A stretch of DNA of 31,716 nt from assembly GCF_000417875.1 (NCBI RefSeq), contig NW_006920889.1, positions 28,607 to 60,322 of the forward strand, given 5' to 3'. The notes below the pieces were generated by a model. It saw only the letters and a program-made list of their open reading frames with translations, was not told the origin of the DNA and did not search any database. Origin of the DNA: Pseudozyma flocculosa PF-1 (taxonomy: Eukaryota > Basidiomycota > Ustilaginomycetes > Ustilaginales > Ustilaginaceae). The position numbers and the translations under genes are program-made. Within the stretch, counting starts at the first letter, position 1, and the number at the start of each line of letters is the position of its first letter. This document shows, one piece after another, positions 1 through 10,949 of the stretch.

Positions 1-1315
1 AACAATGTGCGGCCCGAGGATCTCGAGCGCCAGCACCCCAACATCCACGACGGCATGTGGCATTGCTCCAACTGCGGCATCCCGGGAACGCTGGCTCCCG
101 GACGCCGCAAGGGCCCGCTGGGCGACAAGTCGCTGTGCGGACCGTGCGGCAAGTACTACCACCGCCACCGAAAGGTCATCATGCTCGACTACACGCGTGA
201 CCTTGCCCACCACATGAAGCAGCAGCAGAGCGGCCAGGCGCAGCGCAAGGCCAGCGTGCCCAGCATCTTGCTCGACAGTGCGCTCCTCTCGTCGCTCGGC
301 GACCAGGACGACTCGACCGAGCCCAACTCGGCGGGCGACACGCCCCGGGCCGATCTCGGCGATGCCTCTGTGGGCGGCGGCGACGGCGACGGCAACAGCA
401 ACGACAACGCGCTGGGCGTGGTCCGGAAGACGGGCTCGCGGTCCCGCACGCCGCGCGCCGCATCGCCCGACCTGCCGTTTGAGCTGGTCGGCAGCCCAGA
501 CGACAGCGACTCGTCGTCGCGCTCCGAGAGCCCGGAGCCTGTGGCGACGCGCAAGTCGTCGGCGCGCGACGCCTACCAAGAACGAGCGGGTGCCAAGCCG
601 CCTGCCGAGCACCGCGACGAGCGGAGCGGCGGGGGCGAGGAGGGCGAGCTGGAAGAGCAGGGCGAGATCAAGGGGTCCGACCCGGCCAAGACGGCGCCGC
701 CGAACGCCGCAACCAGCTTGGCCTCGGCGCCTGCCGCTGCAGCGGCCGCCTCGGCGAGCCCGTCGTCGATGCCGAGCGTCAAGGTGCCCACGACTGGCGT
801 CAAGGGGCAGCCGCTGACGCCGGCCGAGTGGCTGCTGCAGTCGGCGGCGACGCTGCGCGCCAGATACCCCAACGATCGTTTCGAGATCCAGCCGCGTCCC
901 GTGCCCGCCCATCTGCCCACGCCGGCGGTGCCCGAGTGGCGGGTGCGCTGCCTCGACTGTCCCGGCAAGGTGAGTGTTGCCGAATGACGGCGCCTCGGCG
1001 CTCGTGTTGCGGCCACCATGCTGCGACCGGCTCGGCTGTGTGCTGACCTGTGCCTCGCGCGTACCCCCCAACCCTTGCTCTCATTTCCCCCCGCCACAGC
1101 TCTACACGCCTGGTCCTGGTGAATCGCTCAACAACTTTGAGATCCATCTGCGCAACCGGCAGCATCGGGCCAATGTCAACAGCAGGGTGTATGGCGGCGC
1201 GGCGGGCTCTCCGCCGCCTGGCGCCGGCTCGGTGGGCACGCCGGGCTCGGCAAGGAGCCCGTCGATGTCGTCGGCCGCAGCGCCTGCCGTTGGGGGTACG
1301 CCCGGCCGTCCTTGA
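1..1315 (+). CDS. SNF5: SNF5/SFH1-like chromatin remodelling subunit, C-terminal part (5' partial)
   Basis: The reading frame is open from the first base, so the N-terminal SNF5 repeats lie outside the window. Exons are <1..969 and 1100..1315, with a phase-0 intron at 970..1099 (GTGAGT donor, CTGAC at 1043, CAG acceptor). Near the left edge is a GATA-type zinc finger: CSNC, 20 residues, CGPC, with basic RRKGPLGDK between and YHRHRK after. This finger with an HPNIHDGxWHCSNCG lead-in is what I recall at the C-terminus of basidiomycete SNF5/SFH1 proteins of SWI/SNF or RSC remodelers. A Ser/Pro/Glu-rich linker of about 230 residues follows. A second Cys/His set, CLDC then FEIHLRNRQH, is split across the intron. 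The family call rests on recalled family features, since the SNF5 domain itself is not visible; a GATA-like transcription factor is the alternative. Confidence 0.68.
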
Positions 1316-1371
1316 TGGGCGTCGATCCCCTCTGCCGCGTCCCTCGCGCGCGCTCTTGCCTCGCTCTGTGT

Positions 1372-1507
1372 GTCTTTCTCTCTCCCCTCTGTCTCTCTCT
1401 CCCTCCTCTCTCTGTCTCTCCTCTCTCTGTCTCTCCTTCTTGCCTCTGCCTGTCCTTGTTGCCTCTCTCGGTCCCCTTTTCCCGTCCCTCCCTCTCTCTC
1501 TCTCCCG
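1372..1507. repeat. TC-rich polypyrimidine tract
   Basis: About 135 bases are almost pure C/T, mostly TCTC with CCCT and TGTC interruptions. It starts about 60 bases after the stop codon of the SNF5-like gene. It may be part of a transcribed 3' region or a promoter element; no function can be read from the sequence. Confidence 0.8.
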
Positions 1508-1876
1508 TGTACCATCAAAGGGTCTCGGCGCCATGCTCGATGGCTGTCGGGGCGCCCCTGGCCAGCGTCAAAGGAAGCGTTGGTGCAGCCCATTGGGACT
1601 TGCTGATCCGATTCGATCCGGTCCGATCTGACCGCCCCCCTCCCAATCTATTCTACTTCGTACTCTATCCCATCCCATCTGTCGCTCTATCGGTGTCTCT
1701 CTGCGAGGACGAGGTCCTTCTCTGCTCGGGCTTGAGTACGGGCTCGGGCTCTGCTCTGGTCCTGTCATGGTCGTCCGTCTGTCGTTTACCTGTACTCTGT
1801 GCCCGCCCTGGTCGCGATCGGCTGCCCGTCGTCGATCTTCGGTGTTTGCCTCTGCCCGCATCGCCATCGCCATGGC

Positions 1877-1877
<1 letters not shown>

Positions 1878-1916
<39 letters not shown>
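1878..1916 (+). repeat. GTCATC hexanucleotide microsatellite
   Basis: Six and a half perfect tandem copies of GTCATC lie in non-coding sequence, with related CATCGC units just upstream. Length polymorphism between strains would be expected. Confidence 0.9.
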
Positions 1917-1976
1917 GCTACGGCCCCGGACCCACCGTTGGCACAGCTAGCAAAAAGAGGCAAGGGAGGTGAACAG

Positions 1977-1996
1977 ACGGACGGACGGACGGACGG
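1977..1996 (+). repeat. (ACGG)5 tetranucleotide repeat
   Basis: Five perfect ACGG copies sit in the SNF5-MCC spacer. The same unit recurs in the EAF6-PMR1 spacer near 14486-14512. Confidence 0.9.
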
Positions 1997-2630
1997 GCTA
2001 CAGTACGGTACGCAGCAGGCAGATCCGGGATCGGGCTGGCCGAAGATGGTTGTGTCTGCATCCTGATCCTGGCAGGCCGAGGACCGAGCGAGCAGAGGGA
2101 GGAAACCAAGAGCGGGGCCCAAGGCGGGAGGGGGGGAAGGGAGCGGGTGTCGTCGTCCGTTAAACGCGAAACGGAAGCACGGGTCGGCCCAAGATGGTGG
2201 CCGGTGGGCCGAAGGGCGGGCGTGCGGGTCGCGGGGAAGGCCAGCCGAGCCCAGCCCGGGCGCGCCCAGGCCTGCCTGGGTGGGCTGCAGGCCGGCCGTG
2301 CGATGCGGGCGTGCGGGGTAAACGGTCGAGCCCCGGCTATGGGAACCCATTGAGCCAAGGCCGGCAACGGGGCCCCTCTGTCCCTCTGCGGGCCATGATG
2401 GCCTTTGCTTGCTTGCTTGGCTCGACCTCGCCTTGGCCCCGCCTCCTTCTTCGTGCCGCTGCTGCTGCTCCGTCTTCTTCTACAACAGCTCGACCATCGG
2501 CCCCCCTCTTCCTGCCAACCACCACCATCACCATCTCAACCCCCTCCCCTCTCACCTCGTCGAAGCCCGCTTCTCACACCGACTCAGACCCCCGGCCACC
2601 CCCTGCTGCCACCGACAAAGGCCAAGATCG

Positions 2631-2690
2631 ACACCGCCCTCCACCGCCCTCCACCGCCCTCCACCGCCCTCCACCGCCGCCGCCGCCGCT
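2631..2690 (+). repeat. CCACCGCCCT decamer repeat in the MCC leader
   Basis: About four and a half copies of a CCACCGCCCT decamer run into CCG/CCT triplets. The array ends about 30 bases before the MCC alpha start codon, so it is probably in the 5' UTR and pyrimidine-rich on the mRNA. Confidence 0.85.
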
Positions 2691-2719
2691 GCCTCCGCTG
2701 CCTCCGCTGCTGCTGAACC

Positions 2720-3256
2720 ATGCTGCCATCCGCAATCAAGGCGCAGCTGCGCTCCTCGCGACCGCGGGCGTTGGCCGCCGTCGCCGTGTCGGCCAAGCCT
2801 TCGTCTGTCGGCCTCTCGCGGTTGCTTCCGGCCGGCGCGGCCCTCACTCCGGCTCTCGGTAGCGTGCCGTCGGCTTCGGTCCGTTCCGCCAGCCTCGCGA
2901 CGCTCTCTTCGCACACGTCGACGTCTGCCAGCGGCGCGTCGGACCACCCGCTCTCGAGCGGCAGCACCGGCAGCGGCAGCAGCAGCGGCAGCAGCGCCGG
3001 CAGCCTGGGCCACCTTCCGCTGCCGCGCAAGATCCTCATCGCCAACCGCGGCGAGATTGCGTGCCGCATCATGCGCACCTGCCGCTCGCTCGGCATCCAG
3101 ACGGTGGCCGTCTACTCCGAGGCCGACGCCAAGAGCATGCACGTCGCCCTGGCCGACGAGGCCTACTGCATCGGCCCCGCCGCCTCGGCCGAGTCGTACC
3201 TGCGCATGGACCGCATCGTCGCCGTGGCCAAGCAGACGGGCGCCACCATGATCCAC

Positions 3257-3287
<31 letters not shown>

Positions 3288-5330
3288 CCTTTGCCAACCT
3301 GCTCGAGAGCGAGGGCATCGAATTCATCGGCCCGCCCGCCTCGGCCATCGAGAGCATGGGCAGCAAGAGCCGCAGCAAGGAAATCATGCTCGCCGCCGGC
3401 GTACCCTGCGTGCCCGGATACCACGGCAGGGACCAGAGCATCGAAAAGCTCAAGCAAGAGGCCGAAAAGTGCGGCTACCCGCTCCTCATCAAGGCCGTCA
3501 AGGGCGGCGGAGGCAAAGGAATGAAGGTCGTCGAGAACAAGGAAGAGTTCGAGGAGCAGCTCATGAGCGCCAGGCGCGAGGCCGAAAAGGTGCGTCGCTT
3601 GGCTCCATCGCGTCGCTCCATCACGTCGATCCAGCCCGACATGCTCGCTGTCGCCCATCGAGTCGAGTCTGACATCCATCTCGCATCCCCTTTCTCCGCG
3701 CGCTGTTGCCTCGTCTCTCCCTCGACAGTCGTTCGGCGACACCGACGTCCTGCTGGAGCGCTACCTGCAGCGACCGCGCCACGTCGAGGTGCAGATCTTT
3801 GCCGACAAGCATGGCGACGCCGTCTACGTGTGGGAGCGCGACTGCTCGGTGCAGCGGCGCCACCAGAAGATTATCGAGGAGGCGCCCGCGCCCGGCCTGC
3901 CCGAGGCGCTGCGGCGCGACCTGGGCGAAAAGGCCGTCGCCGCCGCCAAGGCCGTCAACTACGTCGGCGCGGGCACCGTCGAGTTCATCCTCGACGCCGA
4001 GACGCTCGACTTCTACTTTATGGAGATGAACACGCGCCTCCAGGTCGAGCACCCGGTCTCGGAAATGATTTCGGGCCAGGACCTGGTCCAGTGGCAGCTC
4101 GAGGTGGCCGCGGGCAACCGGCTGCCGCTGACGCAGCAGCAGATGCCCCTCGTCGGCCACGCCTTTGAGGCGCGCATCTACGCCGAAAACACGCGCGGAG
4201 GCTTCCTGCCCGACGTCGGCACGCTGCGCCACGTCCGACTGCCCACGCTCTCGGACAGCGTCCGCGTCGACACGGGCTTCGACACCGGCGACGACGTCTC
4301 GGTCCACTACGACCCCATGATTGCCAAGCTCATCGTCAAAGGCCGCGATCGCGACGAGGCGCTGCGCGTCCTCACAAAGGCGCTCGAGGAGTACGAGGTC
4401 GTAGGGCCCATGACCAACATCGAGTTCCTCAAGAACCTCGCGCGGCACGAAGCCTTTGTCGCCGGCAAGGTCGAGACGGGCTTTATCCCAAAGTACGGCC
4501 ACGAGCTGCAGCCGCCCATCCCGGCCCCCTCGCCCACCGAGCTGGCCCAGACGGCCCTCTACCTCTTCCTGCGCGACCGCGACCTTGCTGCTGCTGCTGC
4601 TGCTGCTGCTGTCGCTGCGCCGGCTTCGACCTCGGCCAACGCCAACGCCAACGCCAACCCGTGGCACACGTCGACGTTTTCCTCTGTGCGCCTGTCGGCG
4701 TCGCAGCCCGCCCAGCGCACCTTCCAGTTTGGCTACGTGCTCGACACGACGGCGCAGGGATCGTCCGAGGTGGCCACCGTGACCGTGACGCCGCTGTCGC
4801 CGTCGCACTTTGACCTGGCCATCACGCCGTCTGAGGCGGGCGAGACGGTGACGTACCGCAACATTTCGGCCAGCCTCAGCGGGGCCGAGGAGATTCTCAC
4901 CTCGGGACTCGTCTCGGCAGCGGCGGGCCAAGGCCAGGGCGGCGACGGCACGGCGCCGCGGCTGCGCTCGACGATCATCTCGCGCGCCACGTCGACGACC
5001 GAGAAGCTGGACCTCTTCCTGGGCGGCAAGCAGACGACGCTGTCGCTGCTGGCGCCCGGCTGGCTGGCCAAGCTGCTGGGCCGGTCCGAGGCAAAGGGCG
5101 CCGTCGTGTCGCCCATGCCGAGCAAGGTCGTCGACGTGCGCGTCCAGGTGGGCGACGTGGTGCGTCAGGGCGACGTCGTCGTCGTCCTCGAGGCCATGAA
5201 GACGGAGCACTCGCTCCGCGCCCCCAAGGACGGCAAGGTCAAGAGCCTCAATGCCAAGGCCAAGAGGGGCGAGCTCGTCGGAGAGGGCGTCGAGCTGGTC
5301 CTGTTTGAGGAGGAGGAGGCGTCGTCGTAG
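2720..5330 (+). CDS. mccA: Methylcrotonyl-CoA carboxylase alpha (biotin-carrying) subunit, mitochondrial
   Basis: This subunit carboxylates its own biotin in an ATP- and bicarbonate-dependent step of leucine breakdown in the mitochondrial matrix, then hands CO2 to the beta subunit. Exons are 2720..3589 and 3729..5330 (823 aa), with a phase-0 intron containing CTGAC. Residues 1-60 are rich in Arg, Ser and Ala with almost no acid, as in a mitochondrial presequence; a Ser/Gly linker follows to about residue 98. The biotin carboxylase domain starts at [11 protein letters not shown] (104), with ATP-loop [10 protein letters not shown] (261) and catalytic [11 protein letters not shown] (389). The biotinyl domain carries EAMKTEH, with the acceptor lysine at 781, 42 residues from the end. 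No carboxyltransferase domain is attached, which argues against pyruvate or urea carboxylase. Propionyl-CoA carboxylase alpha is less likely given the MCC-like [18 protein letters not shown] stretch. An Ala run (GCT repeat, 4587-4612) interrupts the region before the biotinyl domain. Confidence 0.93.
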
Positions 5331-5674
5331 GCGTCCGACGGACTCGGAGACGAAGAGGCGCAGAAGAGTGGGAGGAGAGGGGACGAGGAGAGAGGAGAAG
5401 AGTATCGGTGACGATGACGGTGTAGATGCCTATCTAAAATGTGATGCCCGCTGCTTCCGAAACCGAATCGAACCGAAATGGGACTCCCTGGAGGCGTGTG
5501 CACGCTTTTCCTACGCTGCGACTTGCCTTGCCGCCGCCGCCGTCGTCATCTATGGGCTGTGCGGAAGAGAGAGAAGATCGGCGCTCAAAAGACACCGTCG
5601 GCGTCGCCGTCTGCTCAAGTAGGGCGGGGGCTGGGCTGGGCTGGGCTGGGCTGACGGGCGCGCGTCTAGCTAGT
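5331..5674. other. Convergent intergenic region
   Basis: These 344 bases separate the stop codons of the convergent MCC alpha and exonuclease-like genes and probably hold both 3' ends. A (CTGGG)4 run lies at 5631-5653. No gene is visible. Confidence 0.6.
5631..5653 (+). repeat. CTGGG pentanucleotide repeat
   Basis: Four tandem CTGGG copies plus a partial copy lie between two convergent stop codons. On the minus strand they read CCCAG. Confidence 0.85.
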
Positions 5675-8600
5675 CTAGCTCCAGAGTCGATGCGCCTCAG
5701 CCTCATCATTGGACAGCGCAGGAGTTGTCGGCTGCCACTTGGTCCTGCTCTTGACGGCCGCCACGGCCGTCGGGTTCGATTTGGTGGTGGTGGTAGTCGA
5801 CTTCAACGCGGCTGCGGCCGTCTTTACGAACGAGGGCGGATTCGAAATGGGCGCGGTTGGGGTGGATGTCTTGCCCGTATTCGTCGTCGGTTTGGCGGGT
5901 CGAGGGTCGTTCGATACCTTCTTGATCGCCGAGGAGGTAGCTGGAGGAGAAGAAGCGGGGTGCAGTTTGGTCTTGACCTGTCCCACACCCGCCGAAGCAG
6001 TGAGGGGTTTACGCACCACCGTCACCGTCGCCGTCGCCGTCGAGGGAGAGGGGGAGGGGGCGGGAACAGGACGTTCGGCGCCCGATCCGCCCGGAGAAGA
6101 GGGCGAGGAAGAGGGGGCATACGACGACGACGAGGACGGTGTGAACGGTCGCTCTTGTAGTGCTCGTCGCACGGGCACCGGCACGGGCACCGGGGCAGCG
6201 GCGGATACCTTGCCGATGAGGTGGGGAGGCGCGGCGGTACGCGGGTAGGTTCGTGGCGAGTCCGAATAGGAGTCCTGCTCCGTTTCCGTCTCGATGTGCC
6301 CGAAGGCATGGATCGGATGCGATGCGTGCGCCGCCTCGAAGGTGGATGCGGAGGGAGTTGGCGAACGCTGCTGCTGCTGCCGCGGCGGCGGCGGCGGCGG
6401 CAGAGGAGGATGGGGAGTGGGTAGCGACGGAGCAGGCGAGGCGATCGACGACGAGGCGCTCGACATGCCGCCGTGGCTCGGGAAGAGGCTCTGCAGCTGC
6501 GTCAGCGCGGCATTGGTGCGCGCCGTCGTCAAAACGGCATTGGTGAGCGCCTCGAGCTGCATGCTCAGGTTGGCCACTTGGATCTCGAGCATCTTGATCC
6601 GGTGCTCGGCTTCCGGCGACATGGTTGCCGGTCCCTGCGCCGGTGCTGGCGCAGGGGCGGGGACGCTGTAGTTGTTGTAAGGTTGGGCGTTTGTTTGGGC
6701 TTGGTGGTCGTGCGTGTGTATCGGTGCGGGGATCGGTTCAGCTGCGGGTTGGGAAAGAGGAACAGGCCGAGCGGTGCTTGCGGAGCGAGACTCGAGATGC
6801 GGCGGTGGGGCGCGGGACGACGTCGTGGCGTCTCTCCGCCAGTCCGGAGCCTCCCTCGGCGCGCCGTCGTCGTCCCTGCGACGGCCAGGAGCCGCATCGA
6901 GACGGTCCTCGTCGTCGCGGCGGCGCCACGACACCCCGTCCCTGCCCATGCGCGCCTCGGCGGCATCGCCATGGCTATCGTGGTCGTCGTCTCGTTCGTC
7001 GGCACTGCTCTCAGCCACCGCCTGTTCCTCATGCCGAAAATCCGGCCGCCTGCCGTCGGGCCTCGTCGAGCCGGGCCGGCTGCCGCGCGGCGACGACGAC
7101 GATGTCGTGGAGGCACCCCAGCCGCTGTGGGCCGCCTGCTCGTCGAGCTTGCGCTTCTTGTGCTCGTCGCCCGGCTGCGCCTTGGCCTTGCCCTGGGCCT
7201 GCCACGCCTCCTTGTCCTTCTTGCTCTGCTCGAGCGCCTTGGCGCGCTTGGCATCGACCGCATCGATCCTCTTCTGGATCTTCTGGCGGTGCTGCAGCAG
7301 CGGCGGTCCCGACGCCATGGCGCCGAGGCTGAGGAGGGTGTAGAAGGCGTCGTTGGCCGCATTGTGCAGGCCGGCAATGATGCCCCCGCCGCCGGAGCCC
7401 GGGCCGATGTCGGTCAGCACCGACGTCATGCGGCCCAGCTTGGTGCCCATCTTGACCGAGCGGCCCTCGAGCACGGCAAACAGGCGGCGCGTGTCGAGCA
7501 CGACGACGGGTGCGAGGCCGGCGTCTTCAGACTTGCCCAGATCCGGCATGGTGGGGGCGTCGTCGTAGTCGTCGCCGTCGTTGTCATCGTCTTCGTCAGA
7601 GTCGCTCTCATCGCCTCCGACAGCCCGGTGGAAGCGCGCGGCGTCTGCGCGGCCGGGGTTCTTGCCCGAGCCGCCCATGTTCCACAAGCTCTGCCAGCCT
7701 GACGTCGAGAGGCCTAGGTGGCGCAGCAGCTTGATGTCGGCCGAGTAGTCGTGGAAGACGACGTAGACGGGGCCCTTGCGCCTGAGCCTGCGGATCGTCT
7801 CGTCGAGCTCCGAAGCAACATGCTGCATGTCCTGCACCTGGGTCTTGTTGGGCCAGATGGCGCCGACCTCCCACGAGACGGTGTCATCGTCGACGCGGAC
7901 GCGGGGCAGCCAGGTGGTCGTCGACTTGACGAAGCCGCCTGGCGAGTCGGTGACGATTTTGGCGTCGTCGCCAAAGAGGAAGCCGCCGCGCGCGTCGGCC
8001 ACGTAACGGCCGTTGGACATGCCGAGGTACTCGAAGATCATGCGGTGCTCGGTCTTTTGCGTCCAGAAGGGCGGACCGCGCTCGTCGCGCGTGCCATGCG
8101 GACGCTCGATGATGCTCCAGCCGATCTCGATGAGGTCGGTGGCCTCGCCCTTCTCCCATGACTCGGTGTCGATGGCGATAAAGGAGCAGCCGCCCGTGTA
8201 CCAGATGTCTTGGACCTTTTCGAACTCGGCGGCCCCGTGGGTGGCTGAGTCGTGCTCGTCGGCCGACTTTTTGGCCGCTCCGACGAGCTTGGTGAGCGCT
8301 TTGAAGTCGCCGAGCTCGCGGAGCGGCTTCATGATGGGTGCGGAGCGAAGCCGGTACGCTTTGGGATGGAGGGGTGCCGTAGCACCCTGAGGTGCCCACT
8401 CGAACGTCTCGGTCGGCGGGATGCGGGCAACGAGGTCGTCAAGCGACTTGCTGGCGCTTTCCGACTGAGCGAGCCTCGGGAAGACGGCGCGGAGGATGCG
8501 GTAGACGTCGTCTTCCGCCATGGCGATGCAGCTGAATCCTTCCTTGCCGGATTGGACTGGATGCAGGGGCGTACCAGCCAAGGGGAAGGGAAGTACCGGT

Positions 8601-9062
8601 CAGTCGTCAGGGCTAGAGGCAGGCTTGGCAGACCGACGCTGCACGACTCCGTGTTGGTCCTAACTCACCTAGCCAGAGGGTGACGACCCTTTCTGCGGAT
8701 TGGCTTGATGAGCCTTGTTCTTGATCGTCGTGGTGCCAGAGGGCCCTGCGGACCTGCTGGAGGTCCCTCTCGGTGGCCCGGTAGCGCGGGGCATCGTCCT
8801 GGCGCTCGAAGTCGGGCGGGGTGGCTTGGTGAGCGTCATTCCTTTCATGGCGCAGCCACTTCTTTGGGTCTAGGCAGTAGTCGAGGCGCTGGAGATCGAC
8901 GTCTATGATGAGGGAGCGGGGAGGGAGCTTGTTGCGCAGAGCCTTGCACCACTTGTATGCGACGTAGCTTAACCTGTACAAGACGCGGGGCGGTTCGGTT
9001 GGCGCTGCCGATGCTGGCGGGTGGTGGGTCGAAGACGGCCCACTACCGCTGGGATCGGACAT
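5675..9062 (-). CDS. Gfd2/YDR514C-like DEDDh exonuclease-fold protein
   Basis: The core matches the Gfd2/YDR514C C-terminal family, an RNase H-like DEDDh 3'-5' exonuclease fold. It has FIAIDTESWE followed by DLIEIGWSIIE, then HDYSADIKLLRHLGL, then a LHNAANDAFYTL His/Asp motif, which are plausible metal-binding acids and catalytic His. Substrate is unknown; yeast Gfd2 is linked to mRNA export. After the fold come a Lys/Arg coiled-coil-like stretch, a disordered Ser/Pro/Arg region of about 400 residues and a short helical segment (EAEHRIKMLEIQVANLSMQL). The model joins 9062..8669 and 8556..5675 (1091 aa). The 112-nt intron has a GTGAGT donor, two CTGAC boxes and a phase-compatible CAG acceptor. 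The simpler alternative starts at 8521 (MAEDDVYRIL) and gives 948 aa; then 9062..8613 would be a separate 149-aa frame. The fold call is firm; the N-terminal exon is less certain. Confidence 0.75.
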
Positions 9063-9428
9063 GGCGGTGAGGGGAGGGAAAGGAAATGCGAAGGATGGTG
9101 AAGATGGTGGTGAAGGACGAGGCCGGTGGTGGTATTGTGTTGGGTGTCAGGCTAGGTCCACGGTGCACCCAGAGGAGAGGTGGCCGTGCACGCAACCGCT
9201 GTCTGGCCCAACTTTTTTTCCCCGCTGCTGCCGCCGTCTGGCTCGGAAGACGGAAGTCGACCACATGGCGGCGGGCGCGGGGGTCGGCGGCTTCCTTCTG
9301 GCCGCTGCCGCCACCACCACCACCATCCTCGCCGCCACCCTCTCGGTTCTCCCTACGCTCCGGCGCACCTCTTCGCTTGTCGGCCCATCCTCAACAATCT
9401 CATCACCACCAACCCTACTTCCCCCACC
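9063..9428. promoter_or_regulatory. Divergent promoter region between the exonuclease-like gene and COX23
   Basis: These 366 bases separate two divergent start codons and must hold both promoters if both starts are right. The COX23-proximal half is rich in CCACC and CT runs. No specific factor site is asserted. Confidence 0.5.
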
Positions 9429-9861
9429 ATGTCATCGTCGCAGCCGCCACAGCAGCCGGACGACTACTCGAAGCCCGAGGACTTTGTCAAGGTCATGGGC
9501 GGCAAGACGCCCAGCAAGTTTACCGACCCCTGCGCCAAGGCGGCAAAGCAGTCGATGAAGTGCCTCGACGACAACAACTACGACCGCACAAAGTGCGGAG
9601 AGGTCTTTAACCAGTAGTGAGTTGCTGCACGCTGGCGTTCTAGCAGGGCAGCCCTCCGGCGCTCTCGGACCGAGGCGGTGGCGACGACCCGGGCACTGCT
9701 GACCCTATGCCATGCGCTTGGCTCTACCTCGCTCCTCGCTCCTTTCCTTTCATCCGACGGCCGTCTGGCTCGCCCATCCTTGCAGCCGCGAGTGCAAGAA
9801 GGCGTGGACCAACCAGCGAAGAACCGACCGGCTCAACAACCGTCCTGGCGCCTTTGACTAA
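9429..9861 (+). CDS. COX23: Cox23/CHCHD7-like twin CX9C mitochondrial protein
   Basis: Exons are 9429..9616 and 9786..9861 (87 aa). The intron has donor GTGAGT, CTGAC at 9699 and acceptor TTGCAG. Splicing yields two perfect CX9C motifs: C-AKAAKQSMK-C and C-GEVFNQYRE-C, followed by KKAW and a basic tail ending in GAFD. The YDRTKC...YRECKKAW signature is that of Cox23, an intermembrane-space protein oxidised by the Mia40 relay and needed for cytochrome c oxidase assembly. Without splicing, the frame stops at TAG (9615-9617), which is the last two exon bases plus the first intron base, and the fourth cysteine is lost. The short N-terminus without a presequence fits Mia40 import. The related Cox17 and Cox19 families are less likely because of the YRECKKAW end. 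Confidence 0.9.
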
Positions 9862-10359
9862 CCCCGCCTCGTAGCGGCCACCCTGCTGCGCTCCCTCCTT
9901 GCTGGCCTTTACCTGCCGCAGGTGGTCCTTAGCTCGCCTTTCCTTTTCCTTCTTCCGACTCGTCAACCTGTACAACACCGCACGCACTCCGCAACGCTGC
10001 TCTCACATGCATGCTTCTCGTCCTCTGCCGCGTGTCGTTTCTGTGAGGCGCTCGAGGCCAGTGCGCCCAGAGGTGGGCGAGACGGCGGTGCTGCTGCGCC
10101 CTCATGCTGGCCTGAGCGCCGGCGAAAGGGGCCGCCGACGTACCCCCACTTGCCGACCGACAAACGACGCCACCCCTTCTCTCTTCTCCCCTTGGTCTGG
10201 CTGCTACCGACGTCGACGCCCTTTTCTCACACCTCCTTGTCCACTCCCTCCCGCTTCGTCTCTGCGGCCATCATCGCCGTCCCTGCGTCGCTTTCCTTCT
10301 CCTCGTACGACCTGATTGAGCCGCACACAAGACCCGCAGCCCGACTTCGAGGTATCGAA
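9862..10359. other. Intergenic region downstream of COX23
   Basis: About 500 bases hold the COX23 3' end and the CT-rich sequence before a doubtful Ser-rich gene. One frame is open through it from 9922, but it encodes a low-complexity Leu/Ser/Pro/Arg string with no recognised domain. Confidence 0.45.
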
Positions 10360-10911
10360 ATGTCCTGCCACGATAGCTGCTGTGGCACACCCAAGCACCA
10401 GACTTCACCTGCCATGTACGTCTCTCCCTCTCTCCCCGCAGCGATCCTCGCGCTTCCTACTCTCTCCCCGCCTGGCCTGGGGCACCGTCTCGGATCTGAC
10501 AGCTTGCGGGTGGAATCTCCTCTCCTCGCGCCCTCGGCCCTTCGCAGCTTCTCGAGCATCCTCGCCGCACCCTCTCGATCCCCCACCCCCGACCCGACCA
10601 TGGGCGGATCGAGCCAGCACGACTTTTCCTTCAAGCCGGACCTGGCCTTCGATTCGCACCCCTTCTTCGCCAACCGAAGCCAGGGACAGACCGGCAGCGG
10701 TAGCGGTGGCGGCACCGGCGCCGCTTCGGGATTCGGCTTCTCGTTCAGCGAGATGCGTTCCTCGAGCTCGTCGTCACAGAGCGCCGGCGATGCTGAGCCA
10801 AAGACGACCAGCTCCCACAGCTCCTCGTCTGGCAGCTGGTTCCACCCAGCTCAGGCGGATCCCGGTGCGGGTGCCGCCAACAGCACCACCAGCTCCTCCT
10901 GGAGCAACAGC

Positions 10912-10949
<38 letters not shown>

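Larger units (their letters stand above)
1316..2719. other. Intergenic spacer and MCC alpha 5' region
   Basis: No credible gene was found in these 1.4 kb. Frames here translate to Ser/Leu/Arg/Pro strings from CT-rich and GC-rich simple sequence. The spacer holds the 3' end of the SNF5-like gene, a long TC tract, a GTCATC hexamer array, an ACGG tetramer array and, just before the MCC start, a decamer repeat. The last 300 bases are C/T-rich and probably form the MCC promoter and leader. Confidence 0.6.

Noticed and set aside
1568..2367. Minus-strand frames of 149-260 codons in the first spacer
   Set aside because: They are composed of repeat-derived Met-Thr and Arg/Pro strings from the GTCATC and ACGG arrays; no domain and no codon-position signal.
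2552..5210. Two long antisense frames (2552-3742 and 3621-5210) over MCC alpha
   Set aside because: They mirror the biotin carboxylase gene and give His/Asp/Arg-rich strings typical of antisense frames in GC-rich genes.
6473..7702. 409-codon plus-strand frame opposite the exonuclease-like gene
   Set aside because: The minus strand here has the conserved DEDDh motifs; the plus frame has none and shows antisense composition.
9922..10359. Upstream in-frame extension of the Ser-rich gene to 9922
   Set aside because: The added sequence is CT-rich leader-like DNA giving Leu/Ser/Pro/Arg text; the start at 10360 fits better.
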